Positions 1-6,340 of a DNA stretch of 10,195 nt are shown one piece after another (within the stretch, counting starts at the first letter, position 1; each line of letters begins with the position of its first letter). Where the stretch lies: the NCBI GenBank assembly GCA_002425705.1, contig DIMT01000020.1:29481-39675 (forward strand), written 5' to 3'. The notes beneath the pieces are model-generated. The model did not search any database and had not been told where the DNA came from. It saw only the letters and a program-made list of their open reading frames with translations. The DNA comes from Firmicutes bacterium UBA5559 (GTDB taxonomy: Bacteria > Bacillota > Clostridia > Peptostreptococcales > Anaerovoracaceae). Both the position numbers and the translations under genes were made by a program.

Positions 1-157
1 CAATGGATGCGGCATCCTGGATGCCAGGGGTATCGGCTAGTTCCTGGCGGAATCGCCAGGTGAGCCAAAGCTTCAGCAAGTGGGGGGAAAAGAAGGTGAA
101 AAGAGCTAGGAAGCCGCTGATAAAAGCGGCTATTTTCAATATTTTGGAACGATTCAT
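1..157 (-). CDS. Small membrane-anchored protein of unknown function, N-terminal part only
   Basis: An open frame of 52 codons starts with ATG at 157 and reads leftwards off the window without a stop. The product begins MNRSKILKIAAFISGFLALF and stays hydrophobic to about residue 34, so it has a basic N-terminus followed by one membrane segment: a signal anchor or uncleaved signal peptide. After it comes a charged stretch (RFRQELADTPGIQ). The start is well supported: a very strong GGAGGAGGT ribosome binding site lies about 6 bases upstream, inside the last codons of the mgtC-like gene, and only one base separates the two genes. Translation is therefore very likely coupled to that gene, and the two products may work together at the membrane. 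I do not recognise the family; most of the protein lies outside the window. Confidence 0.7.
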   Translation of the reverse strand, partial: MNRSKILKIAAFISGFLALFTFFSPHLLKLWLTWRFRQELADTPGIQDAASI

Positions 158-158
158 A

Positions 159-851
159 CTAGACCTCCTCCACGATATAGACGGAGGGATATTCATTCAG
201 AAAATCCAGGGCATTATGGTGGTCCAGGCCCTTGGGAAGCCGAAGGGCGATGTTGAGGCAGATGGCCCCTGGAATCACCGGGTCCAGTTTGCTCAAGGAG
301 GATTCGTATAGCAGAATGTCCTTTTCCTGCAGATCATGCTTTAGCTGGCGCAGACAGCTGATGGATTCCAGCTCCAGGTAGATGTCCATGACTTTGGATT
401 TGGAATAAAAATACCCCTCCACCCGCGGCAATAGAGCCAGACTGGTAAAGATCAGGATGCCGGCGATCAGCGCGCCGGAATAAAAACCGATGCCAATGGC
501 CAGACCCAGGGTCGCGGAAGCCCAGAGCCCGGCTGCTGTGGTCAGACCTTTGATTTTACTCCGGCCTGTAACAAAGATGGTTCCCACCCCCAGAAAGCCT
601 ACGCCGGTGATGACCTGAGCCCCAAGTCTGGCGGGATCGGAAAAAATATCCATGACTTCAATGATATATTGGTTGGTCAGCATCGCCAGGGTAGCTCCCA
701 GGCAGACCAGAATATGGGTCCGGAATCCGGCGGGGTGGCGATTGGCGCCCCGTTCCAGCCCAATGATGCCACCGGCAAGAGTTGCCATCAGCAAACGGAA
801 TGTAATGGAGAATATAGAAAGTTCATAAAAAATATCGGGCAAAGTAAACAT
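159..851 (-). CDS. MgtC/SapB family membrane protein
   Basis: A 230-residue inner-membrane protein of the MgtC/SapB (YhiD-like) family. The N-terminal two thirds is the conserved hydrophobic domain with about four or five membrane segments between residues 10 and 143. It contains the family signatures GGIIGLERG...RPAG-like (here HPAGFRTHILVCLGA), DPARLGAQVITGVGFLGVGT, and KGLTTAAGLWASA. Residues from about 153 to the end form a soluble ACT-like tail, as in longer family members. The family's founder, MgtC, is linked to magnesium limitation and, in Salmonella, to inhibition of the F-type ATPase; many members have no known job, and I infer only a membrane or ion-homeostasis role. The start at 851 has an AAGGAG site about 8 bases upstream and an extended -10 promoter further up. 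A membrane-anchored small protein follows after one base. No riboswitch-like leader is evident: the leader is only about 45 bases. Confidence 0.9.
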   Translation of the reverse strand: MFTLPDIFYELSIFSITFRLLMATLAGGIIGLERGANRHPAGFRTHILVCLGATLAMLTNQYIIEVMDIFSDPARLGAQVITGVGFLGVGTIFVTGRSKIKGLTTAAGLWASATLGLAIGIGFYSGALIAGILIFTSLALLPRVEGYFYSKSKVMDIYLELESISCLRQLKHDLQEKDILLYESSLSKLDPVIPGAICLNIALRLPKGLDHHNALDFLNEYPSVYIVEEV

Positions 852-901
852 ATCAAAAACTCCTTTAAAAAGATTTAAAAAGCGTCCTGAATCTTTGAAA
901 T

Positions 902-910
902 ATTATACCA
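902..910 (-). promoter_or_regulatory. Extended -10 promoter for the mgtC-like gene
   Basis: On the minus strand the sequence reads TGGTATAAT, a perfect extended -10 (TGnTATAAT). There is no good -35 at the usual distance, as is common with extended -10 promoters. Transcription would start near 895 and give a leader of about 45 bases before the ATG at 851. Confidence 0.6.
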
Positions 911-926
911 CGGATTGGAAGAAGTG

Positions 927-935
927 TGGTAAAAT
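927..935 (+). promoter_or_regulatory. Possible extended -10 promoter for the Fic-like gene
   Basis: TGGTAAAAT resembles an extended -10 and lies about 26 bases before the ATG at 961, with an AGGAGG ribosome binding site at 950-955. An alternative reading is TTGGAA (915-920) with TATAAA (936-941), but its spacer is only 15 bases. The promoter is back to back with that of the mgtC-like gene, about 20 bases away. Confidence 0.35.
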
Positions 936-960
936 TATAAAAAACTGACAGGAGGCCGAT

Positions 961-1698
961 ATGCTCCGGGAAATCAGAGAAAAAATGCACTGCCTGGAAG
1001 AAAGAAAACCCTTTCGGGGAGAGATGCTCCAGGAAATCCAACGGATTCACGCCATCGACTGGGCCTACTCCTGCCTTCATCTGGGAGGTAGCTCCGTCTC
1101 CAAGGACATGGTGGGCAGAATCATAGGAGGCCAGTTTGTGGTAGAGGCAACCGTGGAAGACCATCGCCTGGTAGAACGGCTGGAAGACACGATGAAGGAA
1201 GCCGTAAGCCTGCTGGAAATGGATTATGACCTGGATGAGCGGGTACTGGAGCGGCTGAGCCAGAAATTTTATTCGGATGGCAGGATTGGCTGGCGTCGGG
1301 GGAATCCCCTGAACCTGGAATACAACTTCACGCCGGTCTATTCCAAGGATATACCGGAGGAAATCCGGGAACTGTTCCGATGGCTCTACAGCGACGAGGT
1401 CAGCCCGGAAATCGGCGGGAATTCTCTTCTGCGGGCGGCCCTGCTTCACAACCGGTTCCTGGAAATCAGCCCTTACGATGATTACTGCGAAGAGATGGCC
1501 TGTATTATTATGCATTACTATCTGATGCAAAAGGGATATCCGCCCTTTGTTCTCCGGTTCAGCCGGGAAGAATACAGGCAAGCGGTGACGGCTTATCTGA
1601 AGAAAAACGACATCAGCCTCTTTTACAGCTGTCTGGAACGAAGCCTTTACAACAAACTGGAAGTGATGATACAAATAACCGCCGAATCCGAGGATTGA
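961..1698 (+). CDS. Degenerate Fic-domain protein (likely inactive as an AMP transferase)
   Basis: The 245-residue product has the outline of a Fic-family protein. An N-terminal helical region comes first. Residues 107-143 resemble the Fic flap region, including the DIPEEIRELFRWL stretch that normally precedes the core. Residues 161-196 (LLHNRFLEI...YYLMQKGYPPF) match the usual LHxRFxxIHPFxDGNGRxxRLLMNYxLLxxGYPP core, followed by FSREEYRQAV and the C-terminal helix. The nucleotide-binding and catalytic loop is broken: where HPFxDGNGR is expected, residues 170-178 read SPYDDYCEE. The catalytic His, the Gly-Asn-Gly and the Arg are gone; only Pro and one Asp remain. The inhibitory motif (S/T)xxxE(G/N), expected near residue 44, reads SSVSKDM without the Glu. 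The frame is intact and the ATG has an AGGAGG site five bases upstream, so the gene appears expressed. It lacks the C-terminal winged helix of longer Fic proteins. I infer a non-catalytic or altered-activity Fic fold; its partner is unknown. Confidence 0.75.
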   Translation: MLREIREKMHCLEERKPFRGEMLQEIQRIHAIDWAYSCLHLGGSSVSKDMVGRIIGGQFVVEATVEDHRLVERLEDTMKEAVSLLEMDYDLDERVLERLSQKFYSDGRIGWRRGNPLNLEYNFTPVYSKDIPEEIRELFRWLYSDEVSPEIGGNSLLRAALLHNRFLEISPYDDYCEEMACIIMHYYLMQKGYPPFVLRFSREEYRQAVTAYLKKNDISLFYSCLERSLYNKLEVMIQITAESED

Positions 1699-1723
1699 CC
1701 CCGGAGACGGCGGTTGGTTTTTT
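1677..1723 (+). terminator. Hairpin terminator at the end of the Fic-like gene
   Basis: A perfect 8-bp stem (AACCGCCG at 1677-1684 with CGGCGGTT at 1708-1715) is extended inwards by TCCG/CGGA (1687-1690, 1702-1705). Two bases follow, then six Ts at 1718-1723. The left arm lies in the last codons of the Fic-like gene. On the opposite strand the stem lies just past the argH stop and is followed by a moderately T-rich stretch (TATTTGTAT), so it may also end the arginine operon. Confidence 0.75.
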
Positions 1724-3095
1724 ATTCTGGTACTTTGAAATCGGCAAGCTGTTGGCGAACGCTTTCCGGGGAGGTGGAACCCTGGGATTTTTTCGCTGCG
1801 ATACAGGCCCGGATATCAATCTTTTCGTAAATGTCCTCCTCAAAGGCGGGCGAGAATCCCTGTAACTCTGCCAGAGTCAGTTCCTCAATGGCTTTCCCTG
1901 CCTGAACACAGTGGAGGACGATCCGGCCGATGATCTCATGGCAGTCCCGGAAGGGAATTCCCTTGGTCACCAGGTAATCCGCTGCATCAGTGGCATTCAT
2001 AAAACCGGATTTGGCGGCCTTTTCCATGATCTGGCCGTTGACCTTAATGGTGGCCATCATTTCGGTGAAGATACCCAGGGAATCCGCCAGGGTGTCGGCA
2101 GCGTCAAAGACGGGCAGTTTGTCTTCCTGCATGTCTTTATTGTAGGCCAGAGGCAGTCCCTTCATGATGGTTAAAAGAGTCATCAGATCTCCATAGACTC
2201 GTCCGGTTTTTCCCCGGATCAGCTCCGCCATGTCGGGATTTTTCTTCTGGGGCATGATGCTGCTTCCGGTACTGAAGGCATCATCCATTTCGATGAAATT
2301 AAATTCGGTGGAACTCCAGATGATCAGTTCCTCGCAGAAACGGGATAGATGCATCATGGTGATGGAGCAGCAGCTTAAGAATTCCAGGGCGAAATCCCGG
2401 TCACTGACGGCGTCCATAGCGTTGGGGCAGATGTTGGCAAAATCCAGTTCCTTGGCCAGATATCCCCTGTCCGTCTGGTAGGTGGTGCCGGCCAGGGCGC
2501 CGGAGCCCAGGGGCAGCCAGTCGGTTCGCTTGAAACAGTCGGCAAATCGCTGGTGGTCCCGGCTGAACATCTGGCAGTAAGCCAGAAGATGGTAAGCCAG
2601 GGTCACGGGCTGAGCCCGCTGCAGATGGGTATAGCCAGGCATAACCGTGTCCTGATTTTTTTCCGCCAAGTCGATCAGGGTTTCCAGCAGGGTGCTCAAT
2701 AGCCCCTGGATCCGCTGAATTTCCTCTTTCAGATAGAGGCGGATGTCTACCGCCACCTGATCGTTTCGGCTCCTTGCGGTGTGGAGTTTCTTGCCGGCGG
2801 GGCCGATTCTTTCTGTCAGGATGCTTTCGATATTCATATGAATATCTTCCTGCTCGATGGAGAAAGCAATCTTTCCTTCCTCGATTTCTGAAAGGATCTG
2901 CAGAAGAGCCTCTTCAATCTGGGTGGCCTCTTCTCCGGTCAGGATTCCCTGCTTGGCCAGCATTTTCCCGTGGGCGATGCTGCCGGTGATGTCCTGCTTG
3001 TAGAGTCGCTGGTCAAACTGGATAGAGGCGTTGAATTCTTCAGCGGTTGAACTGGCGGCCTTGGCAAATCGGCCTTTCCATAGCTTACTGCTCAT
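1722..3095 (-). CDS. argH: Argininosuccinate lyase
   Basis: This 457-residue cytoplasmic enzyme splits argininosuccinate into arginine and fumarate, the last step of arginine synthesis. It belongs to the fumarase/aspartase superfamily and has normal length. Visible landmarks are the N-terminal LWKGRFAK, the HTARSRNDQVA block, the catalytic His near residue 157 in GYTHLQRAQP, and the superfamily signature SSIMPQKKNPD around residues 278-288 carrying the catalytic serine loop. The C-terminal domain ends SPESVRQQLADF, which is typical. The ATG at 3095 has an AAAGGAAA site just upstream and lies 14 bases after the argG stop, so the two genes form one operon and no promoter of its own is evident. 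The 3' end meets the Fic-like gene tail to tail at a shared hairpin. No key residue seems to be missing. Confidence 0.97.
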   Translation of the reverse strand: MSSKLWKGRFAKAASSTAEEFNASIQFDQRLYKQDITGSIAHGKMLAKQGILTGEEATQIEEALLQILSEIEEGKIAFSIEQEDIHMNIESILTERIGPAGKKLHTARSRNDQVAVDIRLYLKEEIQRIQGLLSTLLETLIDLAEKNQDTVMPGYTHLQRAQPVTLAYHLLAYCQMFSRDHQRFADCFKRTDWLPLGSGALAGTTYQTDRGYLAKELDFANICPNAMDAVSDRDFALEFLSCCSITMMHLSRFCEELIIWSSTEFNFIEMDDAFSTGSSIMPQKKNPDMAELIRGKTGRVYGDLMTLLTIMKGLPLAYNKDMQEDKLPVFDAADTLADSLGIFTEMMATIKVNGQIMEKAAKSGFMNATDAADYLVTKGIPFRDCHEIIGRIVLHCVQAGKAIEELTLAELQGFSPAFEEDIYEKIDIRACIAAKKSQGSTSPESVRQQLADFKVPE

Positions 3096-3109
3096 TGAAT
3101 ATTTCCTTT

Positions 3110-4309
3110 CTATTTCTTCTTGTTCAGGGCCCGGATCTTCAAGGGCAGGGAGAAGAGGTTGATGAAACCTTCGGCATCCGCCTGGTTGTAAACCTCGTCC
3201 TTGCTGAAGGTGGCGAACTCTTCACTGTAGAGGGAATAGTCGGATTTGGATCCGGCTGGAATGCAGTTTCCCTTGTAAAGTTTCATTCGAACGGTACCGG
3301 TAACCACTTCCTGGGTCACATCCACAAAAGCGGACAGAGCTTCTCTCAGGGGAGTGTACCAGAGGCCGTCGTAAACCAGCTGGGCAAATTTCAGAGCTAC
3401 CATATTTTTGTAGTTCAGGGTGTCCCGGTCTAAAACAAGCTTTTCCAGGGTGCTGTGGGCCTTGTACAGAATGGTTCCGCCGGGCGTTTCATAAACCCCT
3501 CGGGATTTCATTCCAACCAGACGGTTTTCCACGATGTCGATGGTGCCCACTCCGTGACGGCTGCCGTATTCGTTAACCAGGTTCAGCAGTTCCACAGGGC
3601 CCATAGCCGTTCCGTTGACAGAAACGGGAACGCCTTTTTCAAATCCGATTTCCAGGTATTCGGCCTGATCCGGTGCCTGTTCCACGGGAACGCTGAGAAC
3701 GTGGATGTCATCCAGATGCTCGTTCCAGGGATTTTCCAGGTTTCCGCCCTCGTGGCTGATGTGCCAGATGTTTTCATCCCGGCTGTAAATTTTTTCAGCT
3801 GTCTGGGCAATGGGAATGTTGTGGGCTTTGGCATATTCGATCAGTTCTTCCCGGGAGGAAAGATCCCAGGTACGCCAGGGAGCGATGATTTTCAGGGAAG
3901 GATTGAGGGCCTTGATGGTGGTCTCGAACCGGACCTGATCGTTGCCTTTGCCGGTACAGCCGTGGGCGATATAGGTGGCACCTTCTTTTTCGGCAATTTC
4001 CACCAGCTTCTGGGCCATCAGGGGACGGGCCATGGAGGTGCCCAGCAGATAGTCGTTTTCATAAATGGCTCCGGCTTTCAGGGTGGGCCAGATGAAATCG
4101 GCGACGAATTCTTCTTGAATATCGATGATATAGGATTTGGATGCACCGGTGGCGTAGGCTTTCTTTTCGATGGCATCATAATCTTCTTTCTGACCGGCGT
4201 TGAGGCAGACGGCAATGATCTCGCTTTCATACTTTTCCTTGAGCCAGGTCAGGATGATGGAGGTGTCCAGGCCTCCGGAATAGGCTAATACGATTTTCTC
4301 TTTTGACAT
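3110..4309 (-). CDS. argG: Argininosuccinate synthase
   Basis: This 399-residue cytoplasmic enzyme joins citrulline and aspartate with ATP to make argininosuccinate, the penultimate step of arginine synthesis. Length and sequence fit the type of about 400 residues found in Bacillota rather than the longer E. coli type. The N-terminal ATP pyrophosphatase loop is YSGGLDTS at residues 10-17. Other conserved blocks are AHGCTGKGNDQVRFE, SRDENIWHISHEGG and the GRHGVG-like SRHGVGTIDIVENR. The C-terminal part contains the usual YETPGGTILYKAH segment. The ATG at 4309 is fixed by an AAGGAGG site 8 bases upstream (4318-4324). It is the first gene of an argGH operon with its own promoter and ARG-box-like operators upstream. 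Citrulline-forming genes are not in the window. Confidence 0.98.
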   Translation of the reverse strand: MSKEKIVLAYSGGLDTSIILTWLKEKYESEIIAVCLNAGQKEDYDAIEKKAYATGASKSYIIDIQEEFVADFIWPTLKAGAIYENDYLLGTSMARPLMAQKLVEIAEKEGATYIAHGCTGKGNDQVRFETTIKALNPSLKIIAPWRTWDLSSREELIEYAKAHNIPIAQTAEKIYSRDENIWHISHEGGNLENPWNEHLDDIHVLSVPVEQAPDQAEYLEIGFEKGVPVSVNGTAMGPVELLNLVNEYGSRHGVGTIDIVENRLVGMKSRGVYETPGGTILYKAHSTLEKLVLDRDTLNYKNMVALKFAQLVYDGLWYTPLREALSAFVDVTQEVVTGTVRMKLYKGNCIPAGSKSDYSLYSEEFATFSKDEVYNQADAEGFINLFSLPLKIRALNKKK

Positions 4310-4328
4310 ATTGTGTTCCTCCTTGGGG

Positions 4329-4346
4329 TGTGAATTTTTATGCGTT
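4329..4346. promoter_or_regulatory. ARG-box-like operator in the argG leader
   Basis: TGTGAATTTTTATGCGTT fits the E. coli-style ARG box TNTGAATWWWWATTCANW at 16 of 18 positions (counted by eye). It lies within the transcribed leader, just before the argG ribosome binding site, about 65 bases downstream of the inferred transcription start. Together with the upstream sites it would let an ArgR/AhrC hexamer bridge the promoter. Confidence 0.5.
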
Positions 4347-4376
4347 CAGTTGATTTGTTGGAGCGGATGTCTAAAA

Positions 4377-4397
4377 CAATCCCCTGAAAAGGGATTG
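4377..4397 (-). other. Hairpin in the argG leader RNA
   Basis: CAATCCC (4377-4383) and GGGATTG (4391-4397) form a perfect 7-bp inverted repeat, extendable by one G-U pair in the minus-strand RNA. It sits within the first 25 bases of the inferred argG transcript and is followed by only four Us. It could be a 5' stabilising hairpin or a weak attenuator; the sequence does not decide. Confidence 0.4.
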
Positions 4398-4407
4398 GCA
4401 TAGGAAG

Positions 4408-4436
4408 ATTATACCTCCATCCGGGATGAATTGCAA
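4408..4436 (-). promoter_or_regulatory. Promoter of the argGH operon
   Basis: On the minus strand TTGCAA (4431-4436) is followed after exactly 17 bases by a perfect TATAAT (4408-4413). Transcription would start near 4401, leaving a leader of about 92 bases. ARG-box-like operators begin seven bases upstream of the -35 element, and another lies in the leader. Confidence 0.7.
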
Positions 4437-4442
4437 GAGGAA

Positions 4443-4470
4443 TATTCATAATTATGCATAATTACTCATA
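4443..4470. promoter_or_regulatory. Overlapping ARG-box-like operators upstream of the argG promoter
   Basis: Three half-sites spaced about 10-11 bases apart build two overlapping 18-bp boxes. Read on the minus strand, TATGAGTAATTATGCATA (4453-4470) fits TNTGAATWWWWATTCANW at 16 of 18 positions, and TATGCATAATTATGAATA (4443-4460) at 15 of 18, counted by eye. The centre TTATGCATAA is a perfect palindrome. The placement next to argG strongly suggests binding by the arginine repressor ArgR/AhrC. The same block lies about 40 bp from the divergent murB promoter. Confidence 0.65.
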
Positions 4471-4510
4471 AATTTCCCTTCCAAGATTATGATGGAAGAG
4501 AAGGAAAATA

Positions 4511-4519
4511 TGGTATAAT
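4511..4519 (+). promoter_or_regulatory. Extended -10 promoter for murB
   Basis: TGGTATAAT is a perfect extended -10 and matches the element in front of the mgtC-like gene. No convincing -35 is seen. The first transcribed base would fall at about 4525-4527, that is, on the murB ATG itself. Confidence 0.6.
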
Positions 4520-4525
4520 AGATTT

Positions 4526-5446
4526 ATGGAAAAGAATAAATGGCGCATGCTATGCGAAGAATGCAAAGAGATTAAAATCATCAAGGAACCGGATATGGGC
4601 CAGTACACCTCCTTCAAAGCGGGAGGACGGGCGGCTCTTCTTGTGTTGCCGGATAATCAGGAGGAACTCCGCCGGGTATTGGAATATATGTCCGGGGAAG
4701 AACTGCCCTATATGATTCTGGGAAACGGATCCAATCTGCTGGTGCGGGACGGCGGCTACGAGGGAGCCATGATCAAACTGGGGGAGGGATTTCATAATAT
4801 AGAAGCGAACCGGAAAACCGGGCTTCTGACGGCGGGGGCCAATGTCTCCATGAGCCAGGTGGCCCGGGTAGCTGTCGACGCTGGGCTGGCTGGATTTGAG
4901 CCCTTGAGCGGGATTCCCGGAACTCTGGGCGGAGCTCTTTATATGAACGCCGGAGCCTACGACGGAGAAATGTCCTTTGTGGTCCAGGAAGCCCTGGTCA
5001 TGAATCGTAACTGTGGGGAGACCCGGATCGTGCCCAAAGAAGAAATGGGGCTGTCTTACCGAAGAAGTGCTTTTCAGGAGTCGGGGGATGTCATCCTGCA
5101 GGTTACTCTGCAGCTGACACCGGGAGATTCCAAAAAAATTGAAGATAAGGTAATGGAATTTACCAGAAAAAGAAACGAGAAGCAGCCTATGAACTACCCC
5201 AGTGCCGGGAGCTTTTTCAAACGACCGGAAGGGTATTTTGCCGGGAAGCTGATCACCGATGCGGGCCTGAAAGGCCTAAAGCTAGGCGGTGCCCAAGTGT
5301 CTTCCCTTCATGCCGGATTCCTTATTAACACAGGAGAGGCAACGGCGGAAGACATCCTGCTTCTCATGAAAGTGGTCCAGCGTACCGTTGCGGATCGGTT
5401 CGGGGTCGAACTGGAACCAGAGGTCCGGATCATCGGAAAGGAGTAA
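4526..5446 (+). CDS. murB: UDP-N-acetylenolpyruvoylglucosamine reductase
   Basis: This 306-residue cytoplasmic FAD enzyme reduces UDP-GlcNAc-enolpyruvate with NADPH to UDP-N-acetylmuramate, the second committed step of peptidoglycan synthesis. The FAD-binding domain shows YTSFKAGGRA, ILGNGSNLLVRDGG and PLSGIPGTLGGALYMNAGA. The substrate-binding side shows Arg179 in YRRSAF, the catalytic serine Ser229 in PSAGSFFKRP, and the C-terminal glutamate Glu299 in EPEVRIIG. The compact form lacking the E. coli-type insertion is usual for Bacillota. The start is uncertain: the ATG at 4526 has no well-placed ribosome binding site (AAGGA lies about 20 bases off) and coincides with the predicted transcription start, so it may be leaderless. 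The in-frame ATG at 4547 (residue 8) is an alternative, with only a weak purine stretch before it. Either start keeps all conserved parts. It is followed after two bases by rapZ. Confidence 0.96.
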   Translation: MEKNKWRMLCEECKEIKIIKEPDMGQYTSFKAGGRAALLVLPDNQEELRRVLEYMSGEELPYMILGNGSNLLVRDGGYEGAMIKLGEGFHNIEANRKTGLLTAGANVSMSQVARVAVDAGLAGFEPLSGIPGTLGGALYMNAGAYDGEMSFVVQEALVMNRNCGETRIVPKEEMGLSYRRSAFQESGDVILQVTLQLTPGDSKKIEDKVMEFTRKRNEKQPMNYPSAGSFFKRPEGYFAGKLITDAGLKGLKLGGAQVSSLHAGFLINTGEATAEDILLLMKVVQRTVADRFGVELEPEVRIIGKE

Positions 5447-5448
5447 TC

Positions 5449-6297
5449 ATGGAAGTCGTCATCGTCACCGGACTGTCGGGAGCCGGAAAATCTCAGGCCA
5501 TCATTTGCCTGGAAGATTTGGGGTATTATTGCATCGATAATATGCCTCCTTCCCTGATGGGGAATTTTCTGAGGCTGACCATGTCCGACGGCAACAAAAT
5601 CGAAAAAGCGGCATTTGTCGTTGACATCCGTGGGGGAGACTTTTTCTCCGACTTGAAAAAAAGCCTGGAGGAAATCAGGGTCTACGGCATTCAATATCAG
5701 ATTCTCTTTCTGGAAGCCTCGGATGAAGTGCTGATCCGGAGGTACAAGGAAACCCGGCGGGCCCATCCCCTGTCCAGAACCGGAGCAGCCCGGGAAGGAA
5801 TGAAAAAGGAACGGGCTATGCTTCAGGAAATCCGCTCCATCGCTGATTACGTCATCGATACATCCAATATGAAACCAGCCCGTCTGCGGCAGGAGATCCA
5901 AAAATTGTTTATTCAGGGAGGCCAGAAAAACATCTTCACTCTGAACATCCAGTCCTTCGGATTCAAGAACGGAGTGCCGGAAGAGGCGGATATGGTCTTT
6001 GATATGCGATTCATCCCCAATCCCTTTTATATCCCCAGCCTGAAGCACCTGACCGGCAACAATAAGAAGGTGCAGGAGTATGTGATGAAGCAGCCGGAAA
6101 GCAAGGTTTTCTTTGAGACGATCTATAACCTGCTGACCAGCATCATCCCTTCCTACATAAAGGAAGGGAAATATTCCCTGAACATTGCCTTCGGGTGTAC
6201 CGGAGGACAGCATCGATCGGTAACCATGGCCAATGAATTCGCCCAGGCTTTTGAAAAGGAAGGGCGAAGGATAACACTTGAGCACCGGGATTTATAA
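5449..6297 (+). CDS. rapZ: RapZ/YvcJ nucleotide-binding regulatory protein
   Basis: A 282-residue member of the RapZ/YvcJ P-loop family. In E. coli RapZ senses glucosamine-6-phosphate and directs RNase E to the GlmZ small RNA; in Bacillus YvcJ hydrolyses GTP and affects competence. The exact role in Clostridia is not settled. The Walker A motif is GLSGAGKS at residues 8-15, followed by the family block LEDLGYYCIDNMPPSLM. ETRRAHPLSR lies near residues 104-113. The C-terminal domain, the glucosamine-6-phosphate sensor in E. coli, carries the hallmark FGCTGGQHRSV at residues 248-258. The start is clear: AAAGGAG overlaps the murB stop, giving translational coupling. The last codons contain the -35 of the promoter for the next gene. 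The yvcK gene that normally follows is absent. Confidence 0.95.
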   Translation: MEVVIVTGLSGAGKSQAIICLEDLGYYCIDNMPPSLMGNFLRLTMSDGNKIEKAAFVVDIRGGDFFSDLKKSLEEIRVYGIQYQILFLEASDEVLIRRYKETRRAHPLSRTGAAREGMKKERAMLQEIRSIADYVIDTSNMKPARLRQEIQKLFIQGGQKNIFTLNIQSFGFKNGVPEEADMVFDMRFIPNPFYIPSLKHLTGNNKKVQEYVMKQPESKVFFETIYNLLTSIIPSYIKEGKYSLNIAFGCTGGQHRSVTMANEFAQAFEKEGRRITLEHRDL

Positions 6298-6306
6298 TGA
6301 TATAAT
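6278..6306 (+). promoter_or_regulatory. Promoter for the kce-like gene
   Basis: TTGAGC (6278-6283), then 17 bases, then a perfect TATAAT (6301-6306) preceded by TGA, so it is also an extended -10. The -35 lies in the last codons of rapZ and the -10 just after its stop. Transcription would start near 6313, about 28 bases before the ATG. Confidence 0.65.
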
Positions 6307-6340
6307 GCGGTTGGAAGTTGATTAACAGGAGGAAGAAAAA

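Noticed and set aside
3..311. 102-codon plus-strand open frame at the left edge
   Set aside because: It overlaps in antisense the end of the mgtC-like gene and the coupled small gene, both of which have better start signals.
852..901. Magnesium riboswitch (M-box or mgtA-like leader) before the mgtC-like gene
   Set aside because: The leader is only about 45 bases and has no stable stems.
865..1674. 269-codon minus-strand open frame across the Fic-like gene
   Set aside because: It is antisense to a gene with a clear ribosome site, recognisable Fic-fold helices and a terminator; its translation resembles no protein family.
3455..4288. 277-codon plus-strand open frame inside argG
   Set aside because: It is the antisense shadow of argG, which is certain; the product is a low-complexity Phe/Gly-rich string without a ribosome site.
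4310..4400. T-box or other riboswitch in the argG leader
   Set aside because: The leader is under 100 bases, with no T-box sequence and only one small hairpin; ArgR-type operators explain the control better.
5308..6285. 325-codon minus-strand open frame across murB and rapZ
   Set aside because: It is antisense to two highly conserved genes, spans their junction, and has no family features.
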